Of a stretch of 64,000 bases of DNA, positions 47,590 through 56,996 are shown in pieces (position 1 is the stretch's first letter; the number at the start of each line of letters is the position of its first letter). The stretch is taken from assembly GCA_004009845.1 (NCBI GenBank), contig RMBW01000004.1:558001-622000 (forward strand), written 5' to 3'. The DNA comes from Davidsoniella eucalypti (lineage: Eukaryota > Ascomycota > Sordariomycetes > Microascales > Ceratocystidaceae). The notes under the pieces were generated by a model. The model worked only from the letters and a program-made list of their open reading frames with translations. It did not search any database and was not told the origin of the DNA. A program made the position numbers and the translations under genes.

Positions 47590-49602
47590 ATGGCTGCCAT
47601 CAACGATAGTTTCTTTGACTTGGAACGTCAGCGCCAGAGACTAGAAGATCAAATCGCACAGCTGCGCAAATCTCTAAGCTACTGGCGCTTGTGGGACGCT
47701 GATTATGAAACCCTCAAAGAAGAGCTAAAAGCAATTCCGGTAGAGTCTCGCCCATCTGAGACACACATCATCAAGATCAAGAAGAACTTTGTTAGTGACA
47801 TTGTCACAGGCAAGGATCTGGATGTGATATTTGGTCCTGACAAGAAGATAAAGACCTTTGATCAGATCGTTAGTGTTCTCGACGGTAGAATAGATACTGG
47901 CTCTAAGAATGTTGTTTCACTAGAACGTGGTCTAGAGTCTACCGAGAACAAGCTTGCTGCCACTACTGTCATAATGAACCCAGACGCCACCGACGAGGAT
48001 GGCATGCCCTTCACTGACATCATTGAGGAACTCGATGACGATGACAACGTAATTTCGTATCGTTTACAACAACCCGGAGACAACTCACTTCAATTTCGGG
48101 AAATGCTTGAGAAAGCTGGCATCAAAGACCTTCCTGCCATTGAAAATGGTGATAACTCCAAACCGGATATGATCACATCCACAAATGCTTCGCCTATTGC
48201 CGATCCTAGCAATCCTGAGAACCGGTCGTCAAATCCAGACGAATTAAAGGCATCAAAGGATATGACCGAGGCCAATCAGTCCCCTAGCCCGACCGTTCTT
48301 CCGACCCAGGACACTCAGGCTAAGAGTTCTAATCCAACTCCATCGACAACGGCCTCTCCTACTACTAGCCAGTCACAAGCCCTCTCCAGAACTAGCAACA
48401 AAGAGACTCGAATTGAGTCTACACCACCGAAACAACCCCTGACAAAGGCCGCACAACGAGTTCAAAATATCATGGATGCCGCTAAGGCGCATGAGGAAAT
48501 ATCCCTCAAAGAACCTGTTATTCCCACCGATGAGTCCGAAGAAGATGCCCAGCTACGTAGCAATATGTTGCGTTATGGACTGGGAGAGGTTGGTGCTGTG
48601 GTTGCAGAAATGTTCATTGACGAGGACGATGATGGATCTTCTTGGGGCTCAGTAGAGGATGACGATGACTATGAGTCTGACGAGGAAGATGAGTTTGGTC
48701 GATCGAAGTATTCAGTCATTACGGACGATTACCGTCAGAAAATGCTAGAATTGGAGAAGAAACTTGGCTTTCAAAGCCGATTTACTAGAGATCTCGAAGA
48801 AAAGATTGCTGCTCAGCCCGAAGAGGAAGACAATGCAGCCGATGAAGGTATCGGCCGCATCATAGTGCAAAAGGAGTCAACAGCCCCAGCTGTCGTTATG
48901 CCAGCCCCTAAAGTTGCCGACACTATTTCTAATCTTCCGAAGACCAAAGATACCACAACTGAGACAGTTGACACCGAGAAAGATATAGCAGATGTTAAGA
49001 TTGAAGAGACTATGACGCCAACTAAGAAATCGGTTCGTTTCTCCGGAATACTTGATATCGCTCCTCGGAAGCCTGGTGCCAAGAAGACATGGGCTCATGT
49101 CAAGCTTCCCGTTGAAACCGATGATGCCGTCGACCCTCTCAGTGACATCGTCGAGCGCGGCCCTGCCAAAAAGAACAACCGGACGCGTGGTGGCAAGAAG
49201 GCATCTCGTTTCAAGAAAGCTATGGTCTCCACCACCAATAATACCTCAACTTTGCCCAAGCCGGCCATGACACCGGACGCCATTCCTGCACCATTCTCTC
49301 TTGACGAAAACAAGATATCGGGAGGTGCTTCTGCCCCAGCGCCGCCTAAGGGCGAAACCATCGCTTCCTCGGTTATTGAGAGACCTACTCCGCCAAGCGA
49401 AAAGGCTATCATCAACGACGATTTCGATGAGTTGACGTTGCAACAGGAGGTTACAGACGAGTACCATAAACGCAGGAACCGCATGATCCAACAACACGGC
49501 GGCTTCGCGAAAGAGGAGGAACAAGAAATCACTCGCGTAGACGACGATGACCAGCCAGTGCGTATGAGCAGGTTTAAGGCTGCGAGATTATCTAAGCAAT
49601 AA
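47590..49602 (+). CDS. BUD27: Unconventional prefoldin BUD27/URI
   Basis: This is a cytosolic/nuclear prefoldin-like scaffold. In yeast the family is tied to RNA polymerase assembly and TOR-dependent translation. It is a single exon of 670 aa. The N-terminal alpha-type prefoldin region has a coiled coil (FFDLERQRQRLEDQIAQLRKSL), a beta-hairpin stretch and a second coil (KNVVSLERGLESTENKLA), spanning residues 1 to about 120. A long acidic, Ser/Thr-rich disordered region follows. Conserved islands are near EEDAQLRSNMLRYGLGEVGAVVAEM (about 315-340) and KKSVRFSGILDIAP. The protein ends RMSRFKAARLSKQ, the hallmark C-terminal DUF3835 motif of Bud27 proteins. The start codon sits after a CT-rich leader. 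Confidence 0.88.
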   Translation: MAAINDSFFDLERQRQRLEDQIAQLRKSLSYWRLWDADYETLKEELKAIPVESRPSETHIIKIKKNFVSDIVTGKDLDVIFGPDKKIKTFDQIVSVLDGRIDTGSKNVVSLERGLESTENKLAATTVIMNPDATDEDGMPFTDIIEELDDDDNVISYRLQQPGDNSLQFREMLEKAGIKDLPAIENGDNSKPDMITSTNASPIADPSNPENRSSNPDELKASKDMTEANQSPSPTVLPTQDTQAKSSNPTPSTTASPTTSQSQALSRTSNKETRIESTPPKQPLTKAAQRVQNIMDAAKAHEEISLKEPVIPTDESEEDAQLRSNMLRYGLGEVGAVVAEMFIDEDDDGSSWGSVEDDDDYESDEEDEFGRSKYSVITDDYRQKMLELEKKLGFQSRFTRDLEEKIAAQPEEEDNAADEGIGRIIVQKESTAPAVVMPAPKVADTISNLPKTKDTTTETVDTEKDIADVKIEETMTPTKKSVRFSGILDIAPRKPGAKKTWAHVKLPVETDDAVDPLSDIVERGPAKKNNRTRGGKKASRFKKAMVSTTNNTSTLPKPAMTPDAIPAPFSLDENKISGGASAPAPPKGETIASSVIERPTPPSEKAIINDDFDELTLQQEVTDEYHKRRNRMIQQHGGFAKEEEQEITRVDDDDQPVRMSRFKAARLSKQ

Positions 49603-49795
49603 GCTAGCTCTGTAAAAATTAAACGGTTTATGAATTTTTGATGGGTTAGAAACGAGAAACCAAATTTTGTAACTTTGTACTCTCAATATATTAATGAAGG
49701 TGATATTGTTCATACTATTATGCTCACTGAAATTTTGTGACCTAAAAGATATGCTTCGGTTTCCTGTGAAATGTTTATATTGATTTGAAGGCTAT

Positions 49796-50501
49796 CTAGT
49801 TAATTTTAGCCTTGCTAAAGTCCATCTCGGGGTGTTGAGATTGGAACTTTTTCAAGATATCCTGCTTCTTTTGTTCATCTGAGGTTGGAAGACCCAAATC
49901 TTTTTGGCGTTGGTCAAACATCATTTTCTCGACCATCGAGCGAGTGCCTCCATCTAAATCTGATAGCTTAGAGTTCTCGGGTGTTATCTTGCTGACATCG
50001 ATCTTGGGAGCGGTAGTCACGACATGCGCCCACCACTGCATCTTGTTCTGCTTGTCCAAGTGAATTTCTACGTTTTTGGTTCCATCAGGCGTAGGGGTGA
50101 GCGTCCAGGTAGAGTCATCCGGTAGAATGGCGAAGGGGAGATCACCCTATCAAAGTATTGGTTAGTTATATGATCTAGTATGGCCGATATTGATTGTCAT
50201 TGGTAACTTACAGAGATGACAGGATCCTGACCTTTGATGCCAGCACTAATCTTGAGCTTCTGGATATTCACCACAATATCTTTGCCCTTGAGGTTTCCAG
50301 GAACACTGAAGCTGACATCGAGATCACCGATAGTCTGATCCCATTTGTAAGGTAGCGCGGCCTGTTCGGCAGCTTCACGGGCACGCTCGGCGGCCTGCTC
50401 GGCAGGAGTAAGTTCTATAGTATCTGTTAACCCATAGATCACCTTGGGAAGTGCTGTAATATAATATCGCCATGGCAAAGTGACACACCTTTGTCGGTCA
50501 T
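49796..50501 (-). CDS. nudC: Nuclear movement protein NudC
   Basis: This is a CS-domain (p23-like) co-chaperone linked to dynein/Lis1 function and nuclear migration. It is 188 aa, and filamentous-fungal NudC is about 198. The exons are 50501-50489, 50414-50212 and 50146-49796. Exon 1 encodes only MTDK plus one base, and splicing yields MTDKELTPAEQAAERAREAA. The CS domain follows: LPYKWDQTIGDLDVSFSVPG, then VNIQKLKISAGIKGQDPVIS joined to GDLPFAILPDDSTWTL. The most conserved block is MQWWAHVVTTAPKIDVSKI. The C-terminus is MVEKMMFDQRQKDLGLPTS, then SQHPEMDFSKAKIN. A downstream-only reading would attach an incorrect N-terminus. Identity is very secure. Confidence 0.95.
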
Positions 50502-50632
50502 TATGGGCTTTTCGGTGAGTTTGGTTTGATTTAGTCACGTACTAACAAATCAGAAGCTCATAGAAACTATAGGCGCTATTCAAGGTCGTCATTAGACAAC
50601 AAGGCTGAAGAATGTCGTTGTTGGAGGGGCAC

Positions 50633-50706
50633 TTTTAGTGGGGCAGTAAGCAAGCTTACCTAAAAAAAAAAAAAAAAAAGTAGCGTCAGCCTTGTAGCAG
50701 TTATTT
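50633..50706 (+). repeat. Diverged dispersed repeat, copy A (upstream of NudC)
   Basis: It begins TTTTAGTGGGGCAGTAAGCA and ends GTCAGCCTTGTAGCAG-TTATTT. It matches 52796-52877 at both ends with the same order and a similar spacer (47 versus 54 bases to the TAGCGTC word). An A18 run replaces the middle. It lies about 130 bases upstream of the NudC start. Confidence 0.7.
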
Positions 50707-51424
50707 CACACCAAGTTTTTAGCACCAAGTTTAGTTTCTATAACTGATAACTATTCTCTTCATCTAAATTTGTAGAACTAACTGCCATCAATCTGCGATG
50801 ACTAAATCATGTTCACAGATATATTAGAGAGAAAGAAAAGTGGCTCAAAAATTGTAACAGTTGTACTATAATAGAATATTAAAAATACGAGTACAGGAAT
50901 CAGAGAAATAGTATTAGAGCAATCTATGTATATAATGGAGCTAAGAATGGAAAAAAATACGCAACAAAAAGTAGATAGAAAGAATATAAACATAAGCAAT
51001 TATGGATAATAGTAAAAACAGTAAAACAGTATAGAAGAAACAAGAAGAGCGAAACCCCTGATACAGCTGTAGAAACATCAAAAGAAAACAAAAAAACAAT
51101 CAAAACATCATTCATATGCTCCTCGGGCCAGGAAGCCCTCCTCACAATCCGCAAAAGCGTCCTCGTCTTGATTTTCCAAGTCCAAGAGACAGACTGGGAG
51201 TGTTGCACCATCACCCATTCGGCCTTCTTGAGCCACACCTCGGGTCACCCAATGGGCCTCAACTCTGGTTTGAGCCATCAGGGTGCCCACGGTTCTGGCG
51301 AGCTAGGCTGATGTAGTCTTTGGCATACGTTGTTGCAGTATCTTGAACTTAGTTTCTGATCTCGAGCCCATCGATCCGCCCTGGGAGAACACCTATCGGG
51401 TAGAACTGCTCACCAGCTTCCAAA

Positions 51425-51448
51425 GGGGGGGGGGGGGGGGGGGGGGGG
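51425..51448. repeat. G24 homopolymer
   Basis: This is an uninterrupted run of 24 G on the plus strand. The true length is uncertain because such runs are error-prone in sequencing. It lies about 280-350 bases from the tRNA-like sequence, on its 3' side when read on the minus strand. Confidence 0.8.
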
Positions 51449-51729
51449 CATTCACCAATCTTGTTGTAACTCTTGTTCAGAATGGTAGCTGCTTCCCTTG
51501 AGGAGTGTTCCCCGTGAAATGTGATGATTGTCAGGTCGTAAAGCTTGCGCAATCCAACCTCCTCGAAACCCCAATTAGCTCGTCGGCCGGAGTCTTCTTC
51601 ATTGTGCCGGAAGTAGGGTTCCAGGTCGCACAGTATTCCTGACTGGCGGAGAGCCTGGTGGAAGCAGTTTCGTACCATGTCGTGGAGGCGGTGAGTTGAC
51701 CGGGCGCGGGCAGTGCTCCGTTGGCATTT

Positions 51730-51779
51730 TTGGTGATGATCTCACTAGTGTCGCGCTCTGCCAACTGAGCTATGAAGGC
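51730..51779 (-). pseudogene. tRNA-Thr(AGT)-like 5' half
   Basis: Read on the minus strand from 51779 the sequence fits a tRNA 5' half position by position. It has acceptor strand GCCTTCA, T8, D-stem GCTC/GAGC with A14, G18G19 and A21, then G26 and a five-base stem strand. A seven-base anticodon loop CTAGTGA follows, with T33, anticodon AGT (Thr) and a purine at 37. The internal A box is intact. I cannot find the matching 3' half (TGTCG, T-arm, TGAAGGC) within about 200 bases. It may be a fragment, a tRNA-derived short element, or a tRNA with an unusually long intron. Confidence 0.5.
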
Positions 51780-52795
51780 GTTGTCCTCTTGGCACGGAGA
51801 CGCCAAAGTGGTCTTATATAGCCGCATCATGACATGTAATTAGTTGGATCAAAGGATAATGTCGAGACGACTCTACGGGATCCCCTTCTCTTTCACTGGG
51901 AGATGCTGTGATAGCTATACACAAGACAAGATAACACCACATGTAGTCCGGGGGGTGTAAACAGCTGATGGCTTTTTGGTCAAGTCTATTGCTGCCATGG
52001 AAAACACCAAGTAACCAATCCTGGAACCCCATGGGCATGTACTCAACCTGTACTAAACAGAGAGTTCTCATAGTCCCAATCACAGTATTATATTGCTACA
52101 GAATAACAGTAGCTACACAACAAAGAATTATGTATAAGAATAGTACTGAGCGATGGACATTGACATCGTTTTAAGAAAAAAACTCTTCTTTATGTCGTGA
52201 TATATTAGGGTTACACAAAGAACTCGTCCATAAGAACGCTGTAATAGAATGCCACAGGTGTAAAAAATATAATGAAAGGACATACATCTGGACTTGCCGC
52301 CAAAGGCTGAAGCTTTGAGGCAGAGTATTTACCAAAAATTATCAAAAAACTACTCATGACCATGAAAGGCAGAAGAACACTGCTAAATAAAGCAAAAAAA
52401 AAAAAGATAAGCACGGCCACTGCAGAGGGCTGAGGATCATGGAAATCTCTCTTTTTTTTCTCTTTAGTATTTGGATTTTTGTTTTTGTTTTCCTTTTCGT
52501 TTTGTTTTGCTTCAAAGGGAGACAGACGTAGGTGTTGCTATTGTGCAAGGCAGATCCCGGACACTAGGAACACAGAAAATTGGTGCCAGAAAACACGGCC
52601 TCGCCCGGGGTTCAAAAGGAGCTCTTAGATAATCTCCAGGCTATAAATAAAATCATCATCACCTTGTCTTTGACAGGAAACTTGAAGAAATAATCACTAA
52701 ATCTAAATCGTTGCTGTCAAAGTGTGGAAGAAAAATAAAATAAACCTGAAAATAGCGTAACTAAGAATTACAGAACTAAAGTCGAGTCTGAGATA

Positions 52796-52877
52796 TTTTA
52801 GTGGGGTAGTCAGCAAGCTCCAGCCAATTATCAAAGATCCCCATGATACATAGCGTCAGCCTTGCAGCGGCTTATTT
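52796..52877 (+). repeat. Diverged dispersed repeat, copy B (upstream of TFB3)
   Basis: This is the partner of the 50633-50706 repeat: TTTTAGTGGGGTAGTCAGCA at the left and TAGCGTCAGCCTTGCAGCGG then TTATTT at the right. It lies 150-230 bases upstream of the TFB3 start. Confidence 0.7.
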
Positions 52878-53029
52878 ATCAGCGAGCCTGTTAGTGTTGA
52901 CGAGAGAGAGAGACCGTAAGATGCATGTGATTGTAACAGGTTACAGATCATTATCAAATGTCAAAATAACTTACACAAAATAGCTCATCATTGTTATACC
53001 TTCTTTTTCACTACATGCACATGAACGCC

Positions 53030-54058
53030 ATGTCACGAAAATCTACTAACAATGCGCTACGCATGGCCACCAGCAGCTCTTTTCCCAGCTTAAGTAGCGA
53101 GAACCCGGCTGAAGATATCTGCCCCGTGTGCAAGACGAGCCGTTACCTCAACCGCGATCTAGAGTTTCTAATCAATCCGGAATGCTATCATCCCATGTGC
53201 GCCAACTGCGTGAACCGCATCTTCAACGAAGGTCCCAACCAATGTCCATATGCCGGCTGCAACAAGACTCTACGCCGCAAAGGTTTCCGCCCGCCATGGT
53301 TCAACGATCTGACTATCGAGCGTGAATGTGACATCCGAAAGCGCGTAGCCGCTATCTTCAACAAGGTGGAAACTGATTTTGAGACGGCCCGTGACTACAA
53401 CGATTACCTGGAGCGCGTAGAAGATCTTACGGCCGACATGGTCTCTGGCCAAGATGCTGCACGCCAAAAGGCAGAGGCGGAACTAATAGAATGGGAAACG
53501 GCGCATAAGGCTGAAATCGAGGCTAACCGTCGTCGTCGTGGCGAAGCGGAGGAAAAAGCCCGTAAACAACTCAAGTCCCAGCAAGATCGCTCACGCCAGC
53601 TTCGTCTGCAAGCGCTACAGGAGGAAGAGGAAGAAAAGGAGGCTGATCGTCTACTACGTGAGGAGCGCCTCGACGCCATCGCGAACGGCGAGCTAGACCG
53701 CGCCGAAGACGTGCTCAACCGCATCACGCTAAAAAAGCGCGGCAAAGAAGCCGGCGTTTCACGAGCTTCGGCGGGACGTGTAGCTGGTTCCTCGGCTCTA
53801 TCAATTCGTGGTCTCAAGGAGAAGGGAAAACGCCTCGGCATCAACGACGAGGATACGTCAAAGCCATACGATCCGTTTGGTGGGCTGGATCTTACGCCGG
53901 TGCGCTTCCAGATGCAACACGCCATGTCGTATCATAACGAATGGATCAATGTTGCTAGAGCAAAAGACGAATTCCGCGTTGGTGGATATAATGCCGACGA
54001 CTACATCAAGCGGTCGATCTTCGAAGCGTTCACCGGCCTCGGTGTCTTTATCGAGTAG
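53030..54058 (+). CDS. TFB3: TFIIH/CAK assembly factor TFB3 (MAT1)
   Basis: This is a RING-finger subunit of the CDK-activating kinase module of TFIIH, nuclear, in transcription initiation and nucleotide excision repair. It is a single exon, about 342 aa from 53030. Upstream in-frame ATGs at 52991, 53015 and 53021 would add a hydrophobic stretch not seen in the family, and MSRKSTNN is the natural start. The C3HC4 RING is complete: CPVCKTSRYLNRDLEFLINP, ECYHPMCANCVNRIF, then CPYAGCNKTLRR (from about residue 31). A long charged coiled coil follows (about 105-245, EEEEEKEADRLLREERL). The conserved C-terminus contains SKPYDPFGGLDLTPVRF and ends with a TGLGVFIE-type tail. Confidence 0.94.
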   Translation: MSRKSTNNALRMATSSSFPSLSSENPAEDICPVCKTSRYLNRDLEFLINPECYHPMCANCVNRIFNEGPNQCPYAGCNKTLRRKGFRPPWFNDLTIERECDIRKRVAAIFNKVETDFETARDYNDYLERVEDLTADMVSGQDAARQKAEAELIEWETAHKAEIEANRRRRGEAEEKARKQLKSQQDRSRQLRLQALQEEEEEKEADRLLREERLDAIANGELDRAEDVLNRITLKKRGKEAGVSRASAGRVAGSSALSIRGLKEKGKRLGINDEDTSKPYDPFGGLDLTPVRFQMQHAMSYHNEWINVARAKDEFRVGGYNADDYIKRSIFEAFTGLGVFIE

Positions 54059-54836
54059 GGAAAATAGGCAGGCTTCACCACAGGAGCAACAGTGCCGAAT
54101 TTCTGTGGGCGCTTGCGATCCGGATAATTATGTTTGGTATTTATTCATGCCGTATTCATGAAACGTCTCTAATTTATGACATGGCTGGAGTCTTGGAGTT
54201 TCTTTTTTTTTTCGGAAGTTATGCAGTTACACTCGGACATCTTCAACTACAGTCCAGTTTTCACACTACATGTTTTAAGCGACATATATACACAGTTGTT
54301 ATAGAGTCTTATCAACAGTCGATATCTAGATTGACTAGTGCTATTCACCACACGTTGTTTAGGGATTGTCTATAGGCATATTCAAGTTCATAAATGCAAT
54401 GATAGAATTAAGTCTACGCTTGTATAATATGATTTTCTACCTCGTTAAACTAACTCACTCACTCTTGTTCCACGTTCAACTCTTGAGACTCTCCATGAAG
54501 ATGCAATTTGAAATAATAGATGAAACAAACAAGAAAATGGGAAACGAAAAACAAAGAAAAGTCAAAAAGAATGTAGTAAAAAGAAATCCATATAGAACGC
54601 CAACGCTCCTAATACGCCAATGAAATAAAAGTAGAAAGGGGATGAGGGTGGAGGTGGAAAAGGCAAATGACACTAAAAGGTCAAACAAAAGGACAATTAC
54701 AATAGACAACACAGAAAGCCACATCGGAATATTTGTTCGCATGGTGCCAACAAATAAAAATAGACGGAAGGGATATCAAACTACAGCAGGGCAACTTCCT
54801 CTGCCGCCACGATCACAGACCCAAGTGATGAGGCTT
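54059..54836. other. Convergent intergenic interval between TFB3 and AP180-like gene
   Basis: This is about 780 bases of AT-rich sequence, A-rich on the plus strand at 54,500-54,780 (consistent with a T-rich 3' UTR of the minus gene). No gene is seen. Confidence 0.6.
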
Positions 54837-56881
54837 TTACTGCCACTGCTGGGCATTCTGTCCAGTACGGGGGAATGCAGGGAGAGTAGGCACTTGGTCA
54901 AGACCACCGCCAATAGGGGTCTGCTGTTGCCAGCCAGTAGCCTGTGGCATCATTGACTGTCTGAATGGGTTTGTGCTGCCGGTAGGCTGTGGGACAAGAC
55001 CGGCGGTAGGCGCGCCAGTTTGTTGTGGCTGTATCATACTGGTATGTTTGAAAGGGTTAGTACCGGTAGCCATGGGCATCTGTTGCGGTGCCGCAAAGCC
55101 TGGCGTAGTAAAGCCGGTAGCATTAGCTGATACTCCACTCATGGGCTGAGTGCTGAGCTGATTGCGAGCAAACGGATTCGTAGACCGTGGGCTGCTAGGC
55201 GGGGCACCCGTAGCCTGAGACATCATAGACTGGCGGAAGGGGTTGGTGCCAGTGGCCATAGGGACTAGGCCCTGTGGCTGCTGGGCCGGTTGTTGCTGTT
55301 GCTGTTGCTGTTGTTGTTGTTGTTGTTGCTGAGGCTGGCCAAACGGCGAGGTTCCGTTCTGTGGCACATGAATGCCGGTAGGTTGGAAGCCAACAGCTTG
55401 CGATTGTGGCTGCGGGGTGAAGCCGCCAAAGCCAGCACCGGTTGGCATCGGAGCTTGCATCGGAGCAGCAAAGCCTTGGGCCTGGAACGGGTTGTTGCTG
55501 AATCCGGTAGCTTGAGGCATCATGCCAGCCTGAGGGAAGCCGGTCTGCTGAGGCATTACGCCGGTTTGCATCATCTGCATCTGGTTCATGAGAGGCATGT
55601 GTTGTTGCGCGACAGCATTTGGCTGAGGGATAGTCTGTACGGTCTGGTACTGTTCGATAGTATCGAAGAGATCGATCAGGTTCTGCTCGGGGCCCTTATT
55701 AGCTGTGATTGGGTTGATGGGGAGCGCAGGAGCGGCCTGCGGGACGGGCTGAGACGTGCTAGGGCCCGAAGAGGTCTTGGGTCTCGTAAAGTTGGGTAAA
55801 TTGGCAGTCTCAGGAGATCTCGGCGGGGCAGAGTTAGTGCCGCTCTTTCCAGACTTCTTCTTGGCAATTTGCTCGGCGATAAACTGGCGGCGGTGGATCT
55901 CGAAGTCGGGGTCTTTGAGGTAGTCTTCGAGTTGGCGGCCTAGATGGACGGGCGCATGCTTTAATTTAGGCACTTCAACTCTAGTATAGTGTTCATACTG
56001 GCGGGCAACGCCAAGGTAACCGACCACGAAGTCAGTCTGCTCGACAAAAAGACGGTAGATATCAAGGGCACGCTCGGCATCGGGCTTGGACATCTCGAAG
56101 AAGTGACCTAGTAGCAGAAACACCATGGTTAGTGAGGTGAGAAGTGCGCGTAGAATGGTATCGGGCTACTACGTACCAAGGATATTGATCATTCCCTGGT
56201 TGATGACCTGGAACAGGGCTAAAAGATCCAGTACTAGCAAACGGAACACAGTAATGGTGATCTCGTCGTGCTCGTCGTCCATGACCTCGCACTTCAGCAG
56301 AGCCGCGAGTTGGTACTGGACGCACTCGGTCTCGCGCAGCAGACCCTTTTCGACAGTCAGCTTCTCGAGGCGCGGGTCTTTGTACCGCACCCAGTCGCAC
56401 CTGGTCTCGCGGAAGGCACGAGATCGTTCTGAGATGTACTCGGCATATCGACGGATAATACGGCCATGGGATTGTGCTGGAGAAGAGAGTTAGTTGGGCC
56501 ATTAAAAACGTACAGCCCAGGCATGCATACCGTCAGTGTAGGCGCTAGTAGCCAAGAGGTTGCGGTGCCGCGCGAGATAAGCCAGCGTGACATCGGCTTG
56601 GCCCTCTCTAATCATGAAATGGATGGTAACCAAGCTCTTGATGACGACAGTCCATGTGGTTTCGCGCATACGAATAGCCAATGTGCGGAAGACCTCGCCG
56701 ACGCCGGCTTCTCCGGAATGAGTCGCGACGAGGATGTGTTCGATGTACTTGGTCTTGGGAGGCGCTGCCTGTATGAGAGGAGGTGTGGTTAGCTAGAGGC
56801 TTAAACGACATACGGCATCTCAAATCGGCCTACCTTGATCTTGGTAGCGCCCTTGACCGATTTTTCGAAAGAGCTGGCCAT
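54837..56881 (-). CDS. AP180/CALM-type clathrin assembly protein (ANTH domain)
   Basis: This is an endocytic adaptor binding PtdIns(4,5)P2 and clathrin at the plasma membrane, like yeast Yap1801/1802, about 618 aa. The exons are 56881-56834, 56768-56531, 56476-56177 and 56107-54837. The ANTH domain starts at once: SFEKSVKGATKIK joined to AAPPKTKYIEHILVATHS. The lipid-binding basic cluster KSVKGATKIKAAPPKTKY is intact, and the domain extends to about residue 270. The tail is Gln/Pro/Met-rich. It has a clathrin-box-like NLIDLFDTIEQ, five NPF motifs (EH-domain ligands), repeated MxPQxTG segments and a polyQ tract of about 14 (CAG/CAA repeat, 55290-55331). The tail repeats (TNPFRQSMM.QATG) may vary in copy number between strains. 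Confidence 0.92.
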
Positions 56882-56950
56882 TTTGCGTGGTTTGGACGGC
56901 CGTTATGGCAATGGTCGTCGAGCGTTAAGCCTCCGGGCAGTTGGTGATAA

Positions 56951-56996
56951 CGGTAGTGGTAGTGGTAGTGATGTGATGGTGATGGTGATGGTGGAT
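56951..56996. repeat. GTGGTA / GATGGT microsatellite
   Basis: Four GTAGTG-type units are followed by several GATGGT units. It lies in the leader/promoter region of the AP180-like gene. Confidence 0.85.

Larger units (their letters stand above)
50502..53029. other. Divergent intergenic interval between NudC and TFB3
   Basis: This is 2.5 kb without a supported protein gene. It contains two copies of a diverged ~80-base repeat (50633-50706, 52796-52877), an A18 run (50662-50679), a G24 run (51425-51448), and a tRNA-Thr-like 5' half on the minus strand at 51730-51779. Two overlapping minus-strand frames at 51349-51830 pass through the G run and the tRNA-like sequence and are not believable proteins. 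Confidence 0.6.

Noticed and set aside
51349..51830. Minus-strand frames including a run of eight prolines
   Set aside because: The proline run is the G24 homopolymer, and the segment around 51750 is a translated tRNA-like sequence. This is typical of spurious ORFs.
52598..52615. GGGTTCAAAAGGAGC, similar to a tRNA T-loop
   Set aside because: There is no A box or cloverleaf pairing around it.
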